Shown here piece by piece: positions 9,357-17,731 of a stretch of DNA of 60,749 bases. Below the pieces are notes generated by a model. The model saw only the letters and a program-made list of their open reading frames with translations. It was not told the origin of the DNA and did not search any database. Made by a program: the position numbers and the translations under genes. How positions within the stretch are numbered: position 1 is the stretch's first letter; every line of letters begins with the position of its first letter. Source of the stretch: an uncultured bacterium (GTDB lineage: Bacteria > Bacillota > Clostridia > Lachnospirales > Lachnospiraceae); assembly GCA_905214875.1 (NCBI GenBank), contig CAJMNR010000025.1:1-60749 (forward strand), written 5' to 3'.

Positions 9357-10727
9357 ATGGAGAGAAAAATGAAAGAAAGTACTTTTTTAACCGACTTTTT
9401 ACAGTTGAGTGATTATAGAACATGGCTCTTTATTGGCGTGATGGTTGTTCTTATGGCAGGAATCCGTCAGATGGAGAAGAAAAAGATTAAGTTTTCTACA
9501 AGAATGATTGCAGGAACGGCAATCGGTCTTGTGCTTGGTGGAATGATTCAGTTAACAGCAGGAGTTCCGAAGGACCCTTCGGGAGTTGCTTGGCTAAAAG
9601 AAGTTTCTAGTTGGTATGGATTAATTGGAAATGGCTATATGGATTTACTAAAGATGCTTGTAATTCCTTTAGTATTTTTATCAATCGTGCGTGTCATCAT
9701 GAACATGCAAGGAGAAAACCTTGGTAAGATGACAGCGAAGACAATTGGAATGCTCATTGGAACGACACTTATTGCAGCAGTAATCGGTATGACAGGAGGA
9801 ATCCTCTTCAGACTTGGGGAGGGTCTTCAAGTAGAAGCCGAAGCAGCGACGATACGAGAAATGACATCCTTGGTGGATACGTTCCGTGGCTTACTTCCGT
9901 CTAACGTTGTAAATGCTATGGCTGAAGGAAATGTAGTTGCCGTTGTAATCTTTGCAACATTTATAGGTGTTGCCATTAGACGTCTGACGAAAAAATACAG
10001 CGACGTGATTGAACCATTTGTAAAATGGGTAGAAGCATTCTATAAGATTATTCTTAGTGTCGCAATGACGGTAATCAAATTTATGCCATATGCAGTAATT
10101 GCAATGCTTTCGAATACAATTACGTCAAGAGGTATTGGAGTATTAGCCTCTGTAGGTAAGTTTATTGGCGTATTATACGCAGGAATTTTAGTAATGTTCC
10201 TAGTGCATTTATTGATTGCAGCAATTAACGGTGTGAGCCCAGTTAAGTATATTAAATATGGTATGGAACCGTTATTACTTGCATTTACTTCGCGTTCCAG
10301 CCTTGGTACATTGCCAGTATTAATCGAGACCCTTGCTAAGAAGTTTGGAATCGATGAAGGGGTTGCAAGCTTTGTTGGAAGTCTAGGAAGTAACATGGGA
10401 ATGAACGGTTGTGCAGGATTATATGCGGCATTGGTTGCAGTGACGCTTGGACAGATTGTTGGCGTAGATATGAACGTAAGTTTTTATTTTATGTTAATTA
10501 CAATCATTACAATTAGTTCCTTCGGAATTGCAGGGCTACCTGGAACGGCTACGATTGCGATTTCGGTTGTCATCTCCGGTATGGGAATGGGAGAGTATTT
10601 CCCATTAATTGGTGCAATTATCGCGATTGATCCTATTCTTGATATGGGAAGAACATTTTTAAATGTCAGCGGTACTATGGTTAGTGCGATCACTGTAGGT
10701 AAGTCATTTGAAAAGAAGGAGAGCTAA
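9357..10727 (+). CDS. dicarboxylate/amino acid:cation symporter, TcyP-like
   Basis: DAACS-family secondary transporter with about eight membrane segments and two re-entrant loops. Seen: LKMLVIPLVFLSIVRVI, the first conserved core helix; AFTSRSSLGTLPVLIE, the serine-rich re-entrant loop HP1; GSLGSNMGMNGCAGLYAALVA, the NMDGT-like segment; and SSFGIAGLPGTATIAIS for HP2. The extended N-terminus and loop variants resemble the TcyP L-cystine uptake branch more than glutamate carriers. The next gene, a CoA-disulfide-type reductase 2 nt downstream, also points to disulfide metabolism. ATG 9369 is an alternative start, with GGAGAG just upstream. Substrate assignment is inferred. Confidence 0.8.
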   Translation: MERKMKESTFLTDFLQLSDYRTWLFIGVMVVLMAGIRQMEKKKIKFSTRMIAGTAIGLVLGGMIQLTAGVPKDPSGVAWLKEVSSWYGLIGNGYMDLLKMLVIPLVFLSIVRVIMNMQGENLGKMTAKTIGMLIGTTLIAAVIGMTGGILFRLGEGLQVEAEAATIREMTSLVDTFRGLLPSNVVNAMAEGNVVAVVIFATFIGVAIRRLTKKYSDVIEPFVKWVEAFYKIILSVAMTVIKFMPYAVIAMLSNTITSRGIGVLASVGKFIGVLYAGILVMFLVHLLIAAINGVSPVKYIKYGMEPLLLAFTSRSSLGTLPVLIETLAKKFGIDEGVASFVGSLGSNMGMNGCAGLYAALVAVTLGQIVGVDMNVSFYFMLITIITISSFGIAGLPGTATIAISVVISGMGMGEYFPLIGAIIAIDPILDMGRTFLNVSGTMVSAITVGKSFEKKES

Positions 10728-10729
10728 CT

Positions 10730-12064
10730 ATGAAAGTAATTATCATTGGCGGGATTGCTGCGGGAATGAGCGCAGCAGCCAAATTAAGAAGAGCGGACCG
10801 TGAAGCAGAAATCATTGTGTACGAGAAACAAGACTATATATCATTTGGAGCATGTGGCCTCCCTTACTATGTTGGCGACTATTTTGAAGACAAAGAGCGA
10901 ATGATTGTCAGAACGAAAGAGCAGATGGAACAGATGGGAATCCATGTTTGTTTACAGCATGAAGTGCTAAATGTTGATCCTGATAAGAAATGCGTGCTTG
11001 TAAAAGACCTTGTAAATCAAACTACAAGCGAAGAAACGTATGACCGTCTTTTGGTGGCATCTGGTGCAAGAGCGGTAATTCCACCATTTGAAAATGGAAA
11101 TCTTAACAACATTCATGTCCTTCGTTCTTTGGAGGATGGGGAACAGGTAAAGCGTTTATTCTTAGATGAGAAGATAAAGAAGGTCGGAATCATCGGTGCC
11201 GGATTTATCGGACTTGAAGTAGTAGAAGCTGCAAAGAAATTAGGGAAAGAAGTGCATGTATTCCAAGTACGGGATCGTATCCTTCCTGGTGTATTTGATG
11301 CGGAAGTTACTCAAATCCTTGAAGAAGAGCTTAAAAACGAAGGAGTTCATCTATACCTTAACACGATGGTAACCGGATTTTTTGGAGCGACAGTAGTTGA
11401 GAAAGTGATAACGAAAGAATTTGGGGTAGAGGTGGATGCAGTAATCATCTCAGCAGGAGTCAAGCCAAATACAGAATTTATTTTAGGAACAGGAATCGAC
11501 TGTTTAGATAATGGTGCTATCATCATCGATGAAGAGGGAAGAACAAGCATCCCTGATATCTATGCCGCAGGAGATTGTGCTACGGTTCCTCATCGATTAA
11601 AGAAAGAGCCAGCATATCTTCCACTTGCAACGACTGCCAACAAGCTTGGAAGAATCGTGGGAGAAAATCTTGCAGGAGGCCATGTACGTTTTGAAGGTAC
11701 GTTAGGGTCCAGCTGCATTAAGCTACTTGGAATGGAAGCCGGAAGAACCGGATTAACGGAGGAAGAAGCAAATAAGCTTAAAATCCCAGTGAAGACTTCC
11801 TTTATTACGGATAAGAACCATACGGATTATTATCCAGGGCAAGAAAGTGTAAGCATCAAACTTGTATATGAAGCAGAGACAAAGAAAATCCTAGGTGGAC
11901 AGATCGTAGGAAAAGATGGTGCCGTCCTTCGTACCGATGTGCTTGCAGCGATGATTTATGGTGAGATGACAACAAAGCAATTAGGTATGTTAGACCTATG
12001 TTATTCCCCACCATTTGCAAGAACATGGGACGTTTTGAATATTGCAGGAAATGCGGCTAAGTAA
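10730..12064 (+). CDS. CoA-disulfide reductase-like FAD/NAD(P)H oxidoreductase
   Basis: Single-cysteine member of the pyridine nucleotide-disulfide oxidoreductases, 444 residues. An FAD-binding Rossmann motif (GGIAAGMSAA) lies at 7-16, and the redox Cys42 is in SFGACGLPYY, the SFxxCGLPY signature of CoA-disulfide reductase and NADH oxidase/peroxidase. A second Rossmann fold (GAGFIGLEVVEAAKKLG) near 150 binds NAD(P)H; AAGDCA near 281 contacts FAD. A C-terminal dimerisation domain follows. It would reduce low-molecular-weight disulfides or persulfides in the cytoplasm. Its position 2 nt after a cystine-type symporter supports a role in cystine or thiol handling. NADH oxidase cannot be excluded. 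Confidence 0.82.
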   Translation: MKVIIIGGIAAGMSAAAKLRRADREAEIIVYEKQDYISFGACGLPYYVGDYFEDKERMIVRTKEQMEQMGIHVCLQHEVLNVDPDKKCVLVKDLVNQTTSEETYDRLLVASGARAVIPPFENGNLNNIHVLRSLEDGEQVKRLFLDEKIKKVGIIGAGFIGLEVVEAAKKLGKEVHVFQVRDRILPGVFDAEVTQILEEELKNEGVHLYLNTMVTGFFGATVVEKVITKEFGVEVDAVIISAGVKPNTEFILGTGIDCLDNGAIIIDEEGRTSIPDIYAAGDCATVPHRLKKEPAYLPLATTANKLGRIVGENLAGGHVRFEGTLGSSCIKLLGMEAGRTGLTEEEANKLKIPVKTSFITDKNHTDYYPGQESVSIKLVYEAETKKILGGQIVGKDGAVLRTDVLAAMIYGEMTTKQLGMLDLCYSPPFARTWDVLNIAGNAAK

Positions 12065-12102
12065 CTGTAGAAAATTTCCAATAGGTATTTCAACAATACT
12101 TA

Positions 12103-12129
12103 TAAATAAAAGACGAATTATGTCGATAA
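12103..12129 (+). promoter_or_regulatory. flagellar sigma (sigma-D/sigma-28) promoter
   Basis: TAAA, 15-nt spacer, GTCGATAA, close to the TAAA-N15-GCCGATAA consensus and 42 nt upstream of the chemoreceptor gene. Confidence 0.65.
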
Positions 12130-12171
12130 AAATAAGGCATAGGTGCAATAGAAACACATTGGAGGAAAAGA

Positions 12172-14187
12172 ATGGGTAGAAGAAAATCAATTAAGATGAT
12201 GTTAAATTTGCTGACATCATTAAACATTTTAATAGTATTTGCCATTGTTCTTGGCAGCGCATATGTGTCAACATTTAATACAATGGAAACAGTAAAGGAT
12301 AATAATCTTGCACGTATGGTAGAGGAGACTTCCAATTCTGTAAGTGAGAAACTAAGTCGTTATCTAGCAATCACAGATATGCTTACACACGATACAAGAA
12401 TTAACGATCCTTCTCAAAAATGGGAAGATAAGTTAAAGCAGCTTAAAATCGTTGTGGCAGAGCACAAAGATGAGTATGGATTACAGAGTATAGGATATAT
12501 TTCTACAGACGGTATGCTTAAGACAACGGACAATTTCCAAAATGATATTTCCGAAAGAGAATATTATAAGAATCTGATGGCAGGCGGCGAATATGTCAGC
12601 AGTCCTTCCTATAACAAAGATACTGGAAAGCAAATTGTATTCTTTGGAAAACCTATTATGAAAGATGGTAAAGCAGTAGGTGCATTTACATGTTCTTTTG
12701 AAGGTAATTTTATTTCTCAGTTAATTGCAGATGTTAATTATTTTGGAAATGGAACAGCGTATATCTTAAACAATCAAGGAACAGTAATTGGTTCCCAAGA
12801 CCATGAAGAAGTAGAGCAGCAATATAACCTAATTGAAGCTGCAAAAGAAGATACATCATTAGCAGCAATTGCAGCAATTCAAGAAAAAATGATTGCCGGA
12901 GAAACAGGTGAAGCTACCTTTAGTGATGGTGACAAAAAATATGTGTATTATCACTCTATTCCTAATTCAAACGGATGGTCTCTTGCATTTGAAATTAAGA
13001 CAAAAGAAGCTGACAAAGATTTTATTGCGTTAGCGATGAAAATCCTTCTTTTAACAATTGGATGCATGGTTGTATTAGCTACAGTCAACTTCTTTATTGT
13101 AAACAATGTGGCTAAAAACTTAATCGCGTTAAAAGACAAGATTGCTATTTTTGCAACTGGTGATTTTAGCTTTACAATTGAAGATAAATATAAAAATAAA
13201 AATAATGAATTTGGCGACATTTATAGAGCAATCGAGGAAAGTGCCTCATCAATTAGAGGGGCGATGTTAGCATTTAAAGAAAATATCGATCATTTATCTA
13301 CAAATGCAACTGAGTTAGAAGAAGTTTCGAATAATATCAATTCTCGTTCGGAAGCAATTACGATTGCCATGAATGAAGCTGCAACAGGTAATTCCGATCA
13401 GGCAACTTCGATTTCAGACATTAACCAGATGATGGAACAATTAGGTGAAAACATCAATAATGTAAATGATAACATTAAAGATATTGTTGTAATTGCAAAT
13501 TCAGCAGATCAGGAAATTGCAGTAAGCAGTAAAGTATTATTAGAATTAAGTTCATCTTTAGACGAGTTCACAAATACATTTAACCATTTCTATGGGGAAG
13601 TAACGGCAATGAGTGGTCAGATCGAGAACATCGGACAGATCACAGAAACAATTAAAGAAATCTCTTCTCAAACAAACTTATTAGCGTTAAATGCAGCAAT
13701 CGAATCTGCAAGAGCAGGAGAAGCTGGTAAAGGTTTCGCTGTAGTTGCAGAGGAAATCAGACACCTTGCAGAAGCAAGTGAACAAAGCGTTAACGAAATC
13801 GGTCCGATTATCGATACCGTATTACAAAGTGGTAAGAATATTTCTATGTCAACAAATGATATGAATCAAAAGATGGCAAATCAGAAGAACAACGTAGAAG
13901 ATACAATTACTGAGTTTAAGAAGATTACAGAATCTATGGCGAAAATCATCCCTATGACTTCCGCTATTGCAGAGGCATCCAAAGACAGTATCGTGAAGAA
14001 AGATGAAATGCTTATGCTTGTAAATAGCGTAAGTGCTGTTTCAGAAGAACTTGCAGCTACAACAGAAGAAGTTGCGGCAACTGCAGACGAGTTCACTGGA
14101 ACAAGCAAGGGTGTTCAACATGTATCTGCTTCCATGGCTGAAAGCGTAACAGTATTAGAAAAACATATCAATAATTTTAAATTATAG
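12172..14187 (+). CDS. methyl-accepting chemotaxis protein with a Cache-type sensor
   Basis: Transmembrane chemoreceptor of 671 residues. The first membrane segment is at about 14-34. An extracytoplasmic dCache-like sensor follows (ERE-YYKNL, YVSSPSYNKDTGKQIVFF and DGKAVGAF motifs), then a second membrane segment at about 287-309, a HAMP domain and the methylation/signalling coiled coil. The highly conserved hairpin tip IKEISSQTNLLALNAAIES lies near 495-515, and AGKGFAVVAEEIRHLAE follows. Cache domains of this kind often bind amino acids or small organic acids; the ligand here is unknown. The gene is monocistronic, with a flagellar-sigma-type promoter upstream and a strong terminator downstream. 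Confidence 0.94.
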   Translation: MGRRKSIKMMLNLLTSLNILIVFAIVLGSAYVSTFNTMETVKDNNLARMVEETSNSVSEKLSRYLAITDMLTHDTRINDPSQKWEDKLKQLKIVVAEHKDEYGLQSIGYISTDGMLKTTDNFQNDISEREYYKNLMAGGEYVSSPSYNKDTGKQIVFFGKPIMKDGKAVGAFTCSFEGNFISQLIADVNYFGNGTAYILNNQGTVIGSQDHEEVEQQYNLIEAAKEDTSLAAIAAIQEKMIAGETGEATFSDGDKKYVYYHSIPNSNGWSLAFEIKTKEADKDFIALAMKILLLTIGCMVVLATVNFFIVNNVAKNLIALKDKIAIFATGDFSFTIEDKYKNKNNEFGDIYRAIEESASSIRGAMLAFKENIDHLSTNATELEEVSNNINSRSEAITIAMNEAATGNSDQATSISDINQMMEQLGENINNVNDNIKDIVVIANSADQEIAVSSKVLLELSSSLDEFTNTFNHFYGEVTAMSGQIENIGQITETIKEISSQTNLLALNAAIESARAGEAGKGFAVVAEEIRHLAEASEQSVNEIGPIIDTVLQSGKNISMSTNDMNQKMANQKNNVEDTITEFKKITESMAKIIPMTSAIAEASKDSIVKKDEMLMLVNSVSAVSEELAATTEEVAATADEFTGTSKGVQHVSASMAESVTVLEKHINNFKL

Positions 14188-14190
14188 AAA

Positions 14191-14224
14191 AAAGGCTTGT
14201 CGATTAGTTCGGCAAGCTTTTTTT
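14191..14224 (+). terminator. intrinsic terminator of the chemoreceptor gene
   Basis: AAAGGCTTGTCGA pairs with TTCGGCAAGCTTT and runs into T7. Confidence 0.9.
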
Positions 14225-14225
14225 A

Positions 14226-14314
14226 CGCGGGCAGTCGCCAAAGTCCTGCTTGCATGACCTTGGCGACTGCCGCGAAAACGAGAGAAACTCGCAGAGCGTG
14301 TTTCTTCTCGTTTT
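14226..14314. repeat. tandem strong hairpins directly after a terminator
   Basis: Two stem-loops follow the terminator T-tract without a gap. The first pairs CGCGGGCAGTCGCCAAAG (14226-14243) with CTTGGCGACTGCCGCG (14259-14274). The second pairs AAAACGAGAGAAAC with GTTTCTTCTCGTTTT (14275-14314, one bulge). The second resembles 56136-56172 at 29 of 37 positions, and that copy also sits right behind a terminator. This suggests a dispersed hairpin repeat, not gene-specific regulation. The GC of the first stem is well above the surroundings. Confidence 0.6.
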
Positions 14315-14331
14315 CTTAAGGAGAACTCCCT

Positions 14332-14433
14332 ATGAAATTTATTGAAAGATTCTTTAGTTATATGGTAGAATTAAATCAGTTTATAAAGAAACGGATCAAA
14401 GAAAGGAAGTCAACTTATGAGCAATGGGCATAA
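14332..14433 (+). CDS. possible 33-residue small protein
   Basis: A short frame from ATG 14332, with AAGGAG 8 nt upstream. It runs MKFIERFFSYMVELNQFIKK, then RIKERKSTYEQWA and stop. It is hydrophobic/aromatic at the front and strongly basic behind, so it could form an amphipathic, membrane-associated helix. Its last 17 nt overlap the start of the next gene, and the AAAGGAAG ribosome site of that gene lies inside it, which suggests translational coupling or a leader peptide. No family is recognised. It may be chance, but the ribosome site and spacing are good. Confidence 0.45.
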   Translation: MKFIERFFSYMVELNQFIKKRIKERKSTYEQWA

Positions 14434-15094
14434 TCAGGCGAAAGTAAGAGAAAGTAATACAAGATTAGAAAGATTAACATTAATTGAACATTGGAACAAT
14501 CCCGTTCTTTCCTTGATGAAGGACAAATCTCCAATTATCAATGGTGTATTTGAGATTTACCTTACAACAGGAAGCATCAATGAAAGAATAAAGACAATTA
14601 CAGATAAAACACAGTATTCCTACTGTCAAGTTCCTGTAATTCAAGTTATTGATGCGGTATTTAACAATACTTGTAAAGGTGTATCAATCAATGGACTCGC
14701 TGATGAAGAGCTTTACATAACGAAATCAGATTTACGACCAATTGAGAAACAGGCAGATACGATTGTTACAATGATGGCAGTACTTAGCGAAAGACTTACA
14801 AAAACAGATGCAATGAATCGTTTAGAAGAACGAGAATTCTATGTATTAGGTGAGATTCCAGAGACATTTAACAAAGAGGAAGATTTATATGCGTTCGACG
14901 CAAAGAATGTTGAAGGTAAGAATTATGTCAAACTGTTTATGACAGAACATAAAGCCAATATGAGTAATGACCGTAATTTTGAAGTGGGAAGATATTCATT
15001 GCGACAGATTAGAGAAGCATTTCGTGGTCATTATGGACTGATTGTGGAGCCAGCGGAAGAATATGCTGTATGCTTTGAGGCAGAAGAATTATAG
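14417..15094 (+). CDS. uncharacterised protein, possibly two SseB-like halves
   Basis: 225 residues, soluble, no signal or membrane segment. Two halves look alike in layout. One has QVPVIQVIDAVFNNTCKGVSI followed by ELYITKSDL; the other has KLFMTEHKANM, YSLRQIREAFRGHYGLIVEP and AVCFEAEEL. Both match the strand/helix rhythm of SseB N-terminal-type domains (a value to monitor, a helix, a buried GVxIxP strand, then a polar strand), but sequence identity is low and this is a guess. It overlaps the 33-residue frame and lies 24 nt before the lysR gene. It has no obvious tie to molybdate uptake. Confidence 0.6.
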   Translation: MSNGHNQAKVRESNTRLERLTLIEHWNNPVLSLMKDKSPIINGVFEIYLTTGSINERIKTITDKTQYSYCQVPVIQVIDAVFNNTCKGVSINGLADEELYITKSDLRPIEKQADTIVTMMAVLSERLTKTDAMNRLEEREFYVLGEIPETFNKEEDLYAFDAKNVEGKNYVKLFMTEHKANMSNDRNFEVGRYSLRQIREAFRGHYGLIVEPAEEYAVCFEAEEL

Positions 15095-15118
15095 GGAAAA
15101 GAAAGAGAGCCGATCAGA

Positions 15119-16012
15119 TTGACAATAAGACATTTAAAGATTTTTATGGCAGTGTATAAGTCAAGAAACATGACTGAGTCGGCGAAGCAGCTATATATGA
15201 CACAACCTTCGGTCAGCCAGGCCATTCGTGAACTGGAAGAACATTATGAGGTTGTGTTATTTGAGCGGCTGCATCGTCAGTTATATCCGACTTTTGCAGC
15301 GGATACATTGAATTCATATGCTGGAAAGATTATTGATTTATTTAATGAGATGGAACAGGAAATAAACGGGGAATCACTGTTGAATCATATTCGGATTGGC
15401 GCAAACTATACAGTGGGAGCTTCTATGATGAGTGACTTTGTGCATCAGCTTCATAACAAAGAAGCTGATGCTAAAGTAAATGTATTCATCAATAAAGCAA
15501 GCGTGCTAAAGGAAATGTTAAGGAAGAACGAAGTGGATCTTATTTTGATTGAGGATCAGAAAAAGGAATGTGACTTAGTAGGAGAGTGCTTTGCCACAGA
15601 TCATGTCACAATCGTAACAACACCAACCCATCGCCTTGTCCAAAAAGAAAAGGTATATACCAAAGACTTAGTGGATGAAAAATTACTAATGCGTGAACGA
15701 GGAGCCGGCGCAAGGGATCAGTTTGAGGCGGATATGCTTCAAAAAGGGTATGAGGTGAAACCGTTTTGGGAAAGTATTAGCGTGACCGCTTTAATTAAGG
15801 CGACAGAAGAGTTTGGTGGAGTAGCCATCCTTCCATATGAAGCGGTAAAGGAACAAATCGCGATTGGAAGCTTAGTCGAATTAACGGTTGAGGATATGAA
15901 GTTAACAAGGACGCTTTCTATTTTTTATCATAAGGATAAGTATGTAACGAAACTAATGAGTGAATTCATCGAGATTGTGAAAAACAGTTCCAAAATAAAA
16001 CTTGATACATAA
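15119..16012 (+). CDS. LysR-family transcriptional regulator
   Basis: 297 residues. The N-terminal winged helix-turn-helix covers about 1-60 (MTESAKQLYMTQPSVSQAIR then ELEEHYEVVLFERL), followed by a linker helix and a periplasmic-binding-protein-like effector domain in two lobes. TTG 15119 is the only start that keeps the whole DNA-binding domain. It is immediately upstream of modABC in the same direction. A 17-bp AT-rich palindrome lies between it and modA, so control of molybdate transport is the natural inference. The effector might be molybdate, tungstate or a purine; the sequence does not tell. Confidence 0.88.
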   Translation: MTIRHLKIFMAVYKSRNMTESAKQLYMTQPSVSQAIRELEEHYEVVLFERLHRQLYPTFAADTLNSYAGKIIDLFNEMEQEINGESLLNHIRIGANYTVGASMMSDFVHQLHNKEADAKVNVFINKASVLKEMLRKNEVDLILIEDQKKECDLVGECFATDHVTIVTTPTHRLVQKEKVYTKDLVDEKLLMRERGAGARDQFEADMLQKGYEVKPFWESISVTALIKATEEFGGVAILPYEAVKEQIAIGSLVELTVEDMKLTRTLSIFYHKDKYVTKLMSEFIEIVKNSSKIKLDT

Positions 16013-16020
16013 GTATTTAC

Positions 16021-16037
16021 CTATATAAATTATATAG
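16021..16037. promoter_or_regulatory. palindromic operator candidate before modA
   Basis: CTATATA-AAT-TATATAG, perfect 7-bp arms, 8 nt after the lysR stop. A looser ATAG...CTAT repeat overlaps downstream to about 16053. Likely binding site of the adjacent LysR protein or overlapping a promoter. Confidence 0.45.
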
Positions 16038-16133
16038 ATAATAAGATATAACTATTTGTATAATTCGAAATAGAGGGGTATCATCATAACAACGTTTATG
16101 TCGACAGAACAATACAAAATAGGAGAAGTTAAT

Positions 16134-16994
16134 ATGAAAAAGACAAAATTAGTTGTTATTATGATATTATCCATGCTTGTAAGCATATTGAGCGGATGTA
16201 CAAAGAGTAATTCAGGTTCTGGTTCAGAAGAAACAAAACAAGAGAAAGTTAAGGTGCAGGTATTTCTTGCAGCCAGCCTTAATACAGTAATGGAAGATCT
16301 TGCAAAGAAATATCAAGAAAAGAATCCAAATGTTGAACTTGTATTTAATGCAGATAGTTCAGGAAAATTACTGACTCAAATTGAACAAGGTTTTGCTTGT
16401 GATATATTTTTCTCAGCGGCACAAAAACAAATGAATCAGTTAGAAGCAGATGGTTTGATTGTAGATGGTACGAAAAAGAACATGGTAAACAACCAGGTTG
16501 TTGTAATTGCAAGAAAGGATACAGACACAAAAGTGGAGGGCCTTTCTACTCTTAACAAAGCAGCAAGTATCGCATTAGCAGATGGAAGCGTACCTGTAGG
16601 AAAATATACGAGAGAAGCACTTATGAATCTTAAAGTTCTTGATCAGACAGAGGATGCATCTTCTATCGAAACAAAAACAATCCAAGATAAATTAGGTGTT
16701 GAAATTAGTGAACAAAGCAACGTTAGTAAAGTGCTTGAAGCAGTAAAACAAGGAAATTGCAAAGTAGGTACCACGTATTATTCTGATACATATGGATATG
16801 AGAACGAGATTAAGATTCTTGAAAAAGTAAATCAAGACTTAACGGGTTCTGTTATCTATCCAATCTGCCAAGTGAAAAATGACGAAGCTAGTGAAGCAGA
16901 AACAAAGGCTGCAAAAGAATTTTATGACTATGTTTGCTCTGATGAAGCAAAAACAGTATTTGAAAAATACTACTTCGACACAAATGTAAAATAA
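16134..16994 (+). CDS. modA: molybdate-binding lipoprotein of an ABC importer
   Basis: 286-residue substrate-binding protein. ATG 16134 is used, not the upstream in-frame ATG 16098, because AGGAGA precedes it and it gives a proper lipoprotein signal: MKKTK, a hydrophobic stretch, then LSGC with Cys22 lipidated. The mature part begins VQVFLAASLNTVMEDLAKKY, the ASL oxyanion-binding motif of ModA. NADSSGKLLTQIEQG, DIFFSA and SIALADGSVPVGKYTREAL are further family marks. It delivers molybdate (or tungstate) to ModB/ModC, needed by the molybdenum enzymes encoded downstream. Confidence 0.92.
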   Translation: MKKTKLVVIMILSMLVSILSGCTKSNSGSGSEETKQEKVKVQVFLAASLNTVMEDLAKKYQEKNPNVELVFNADSSGKLLTQIEQGFACDIFFSAAQKQMNQLEADGLIVDGTKKNMVNNQVVVIARKDTDTKVEGLSTLNKAASIALADGSVPVGKYTREALMNLKVLDQTEDASSIETKTIQDKLGVEISEQSNVSKVLEAVKQGNCKVGTTYYSDTYGYENEIKILEKVNQDLTGSVIYPICQVKNDEASEAETKAAKEFYDYVCSDEAKTVFEKYYFDTNVK

Positions 16995-17022
16995 ACGCAA
17001 TGAAAAAGCGAAGGAGTAATCA

Positions 17023-17727
17023 ATGAAAGAGCTAATTGAAATTGTAAGAAATCTTGATTATAGTCCACTGTTTATTTCTTTAAAGACAGCCATAGCGGCT
17101 ACGATCATTTGCTTTTTCTTAGGGATATGGATTGCTGCAAAAGTACTTCGCATGTCTAAGAGAGCTAAGGCGTGCATAGACGGAATCTTAACTATGCCGT
17201 TAGTGCTTCCTCCTACCGTAGCAGGTTTCTTCCTTCTACTTGTGTTTAGCAAGAGAAAACCGTTTGGACAATTTTTGTATACAACGTTTGATCTTAAAGT
17301 AGTGCAGTCGTGGCTGGGATGTGTCGTAGCTGCGACTGTTATTGCGTTGCCCCTTATGTACCGCAATGCTAGAGCTGCGTTTGAACAGGTAGACAGTAAC
17401 TTAGTCCATGCAGGAAGAACACTTGGAATGTCGGAATGGAAAATCTTTTGGAAGGTCGTTGTTCCAAGTGCCAGACCAGGAATCATCTCTGGTACAATTC
17501 TGACGTTTGCAAGGGCTTTGGGCGAGTATGGAGCAACTTCCATGTTAGCAGGAAATATTCCAGGAAAGACAGCGACAATCTCACAGAGAATCGCCATGGT
17601 CTTACAGGATGGGGATTATACAACGGCTGGCATATGGGTAGCCATTATTATGGCAATTGCGTTTGTCATCGTCGTAGGAATGAACTTGATTAGTGCAAGA
17701 ACAAGTAAAAACAGAAAGAGATGGTAG
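17023..17727 (+). CDS. modB: molybdate ABC transporter permease
   Basis: 234 residues with five or six membrane segments. It carries the ModB-specific LPPTVAGFFLL near 65 and the cytoplasmic EAA loop (RTLGMSEWKIFWKVVVP, then ALGEYGATSMLAGNIPGKT) that docks the ATPase. It lies 28 nt after modA and 4 nt before modC. Length and motifs are normal for the family. Confidence 0.93.
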   Translation: MKELIEIVRNLDYSPLFISLKTAIAATIICFFLGIWIAAKVLRMSKRAKACIDGILTMPLVLPPTVAGFFLLLVFSKRKPFGQFLYTTFDLKVVQSWLGCVVAATVIALPLMYRNARAAFEQVDSNLVHAGRTLGMSEWKIFWKVVVPSARPGIISGTILTFARALGEYGATSMLAGNIPGKTATISQRIAMVLQDGDYTTAGIWVAIIMAIAFVIVVGMNLISARTSKNRKRW

Positions 17728-17731
17728 CCAG

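Noticed and set aside
17058..17597. 179-residue antisense frame inside modB
   Set aside because: Shadow of modB codons; no ribosome site, no recognisable protein pattern.
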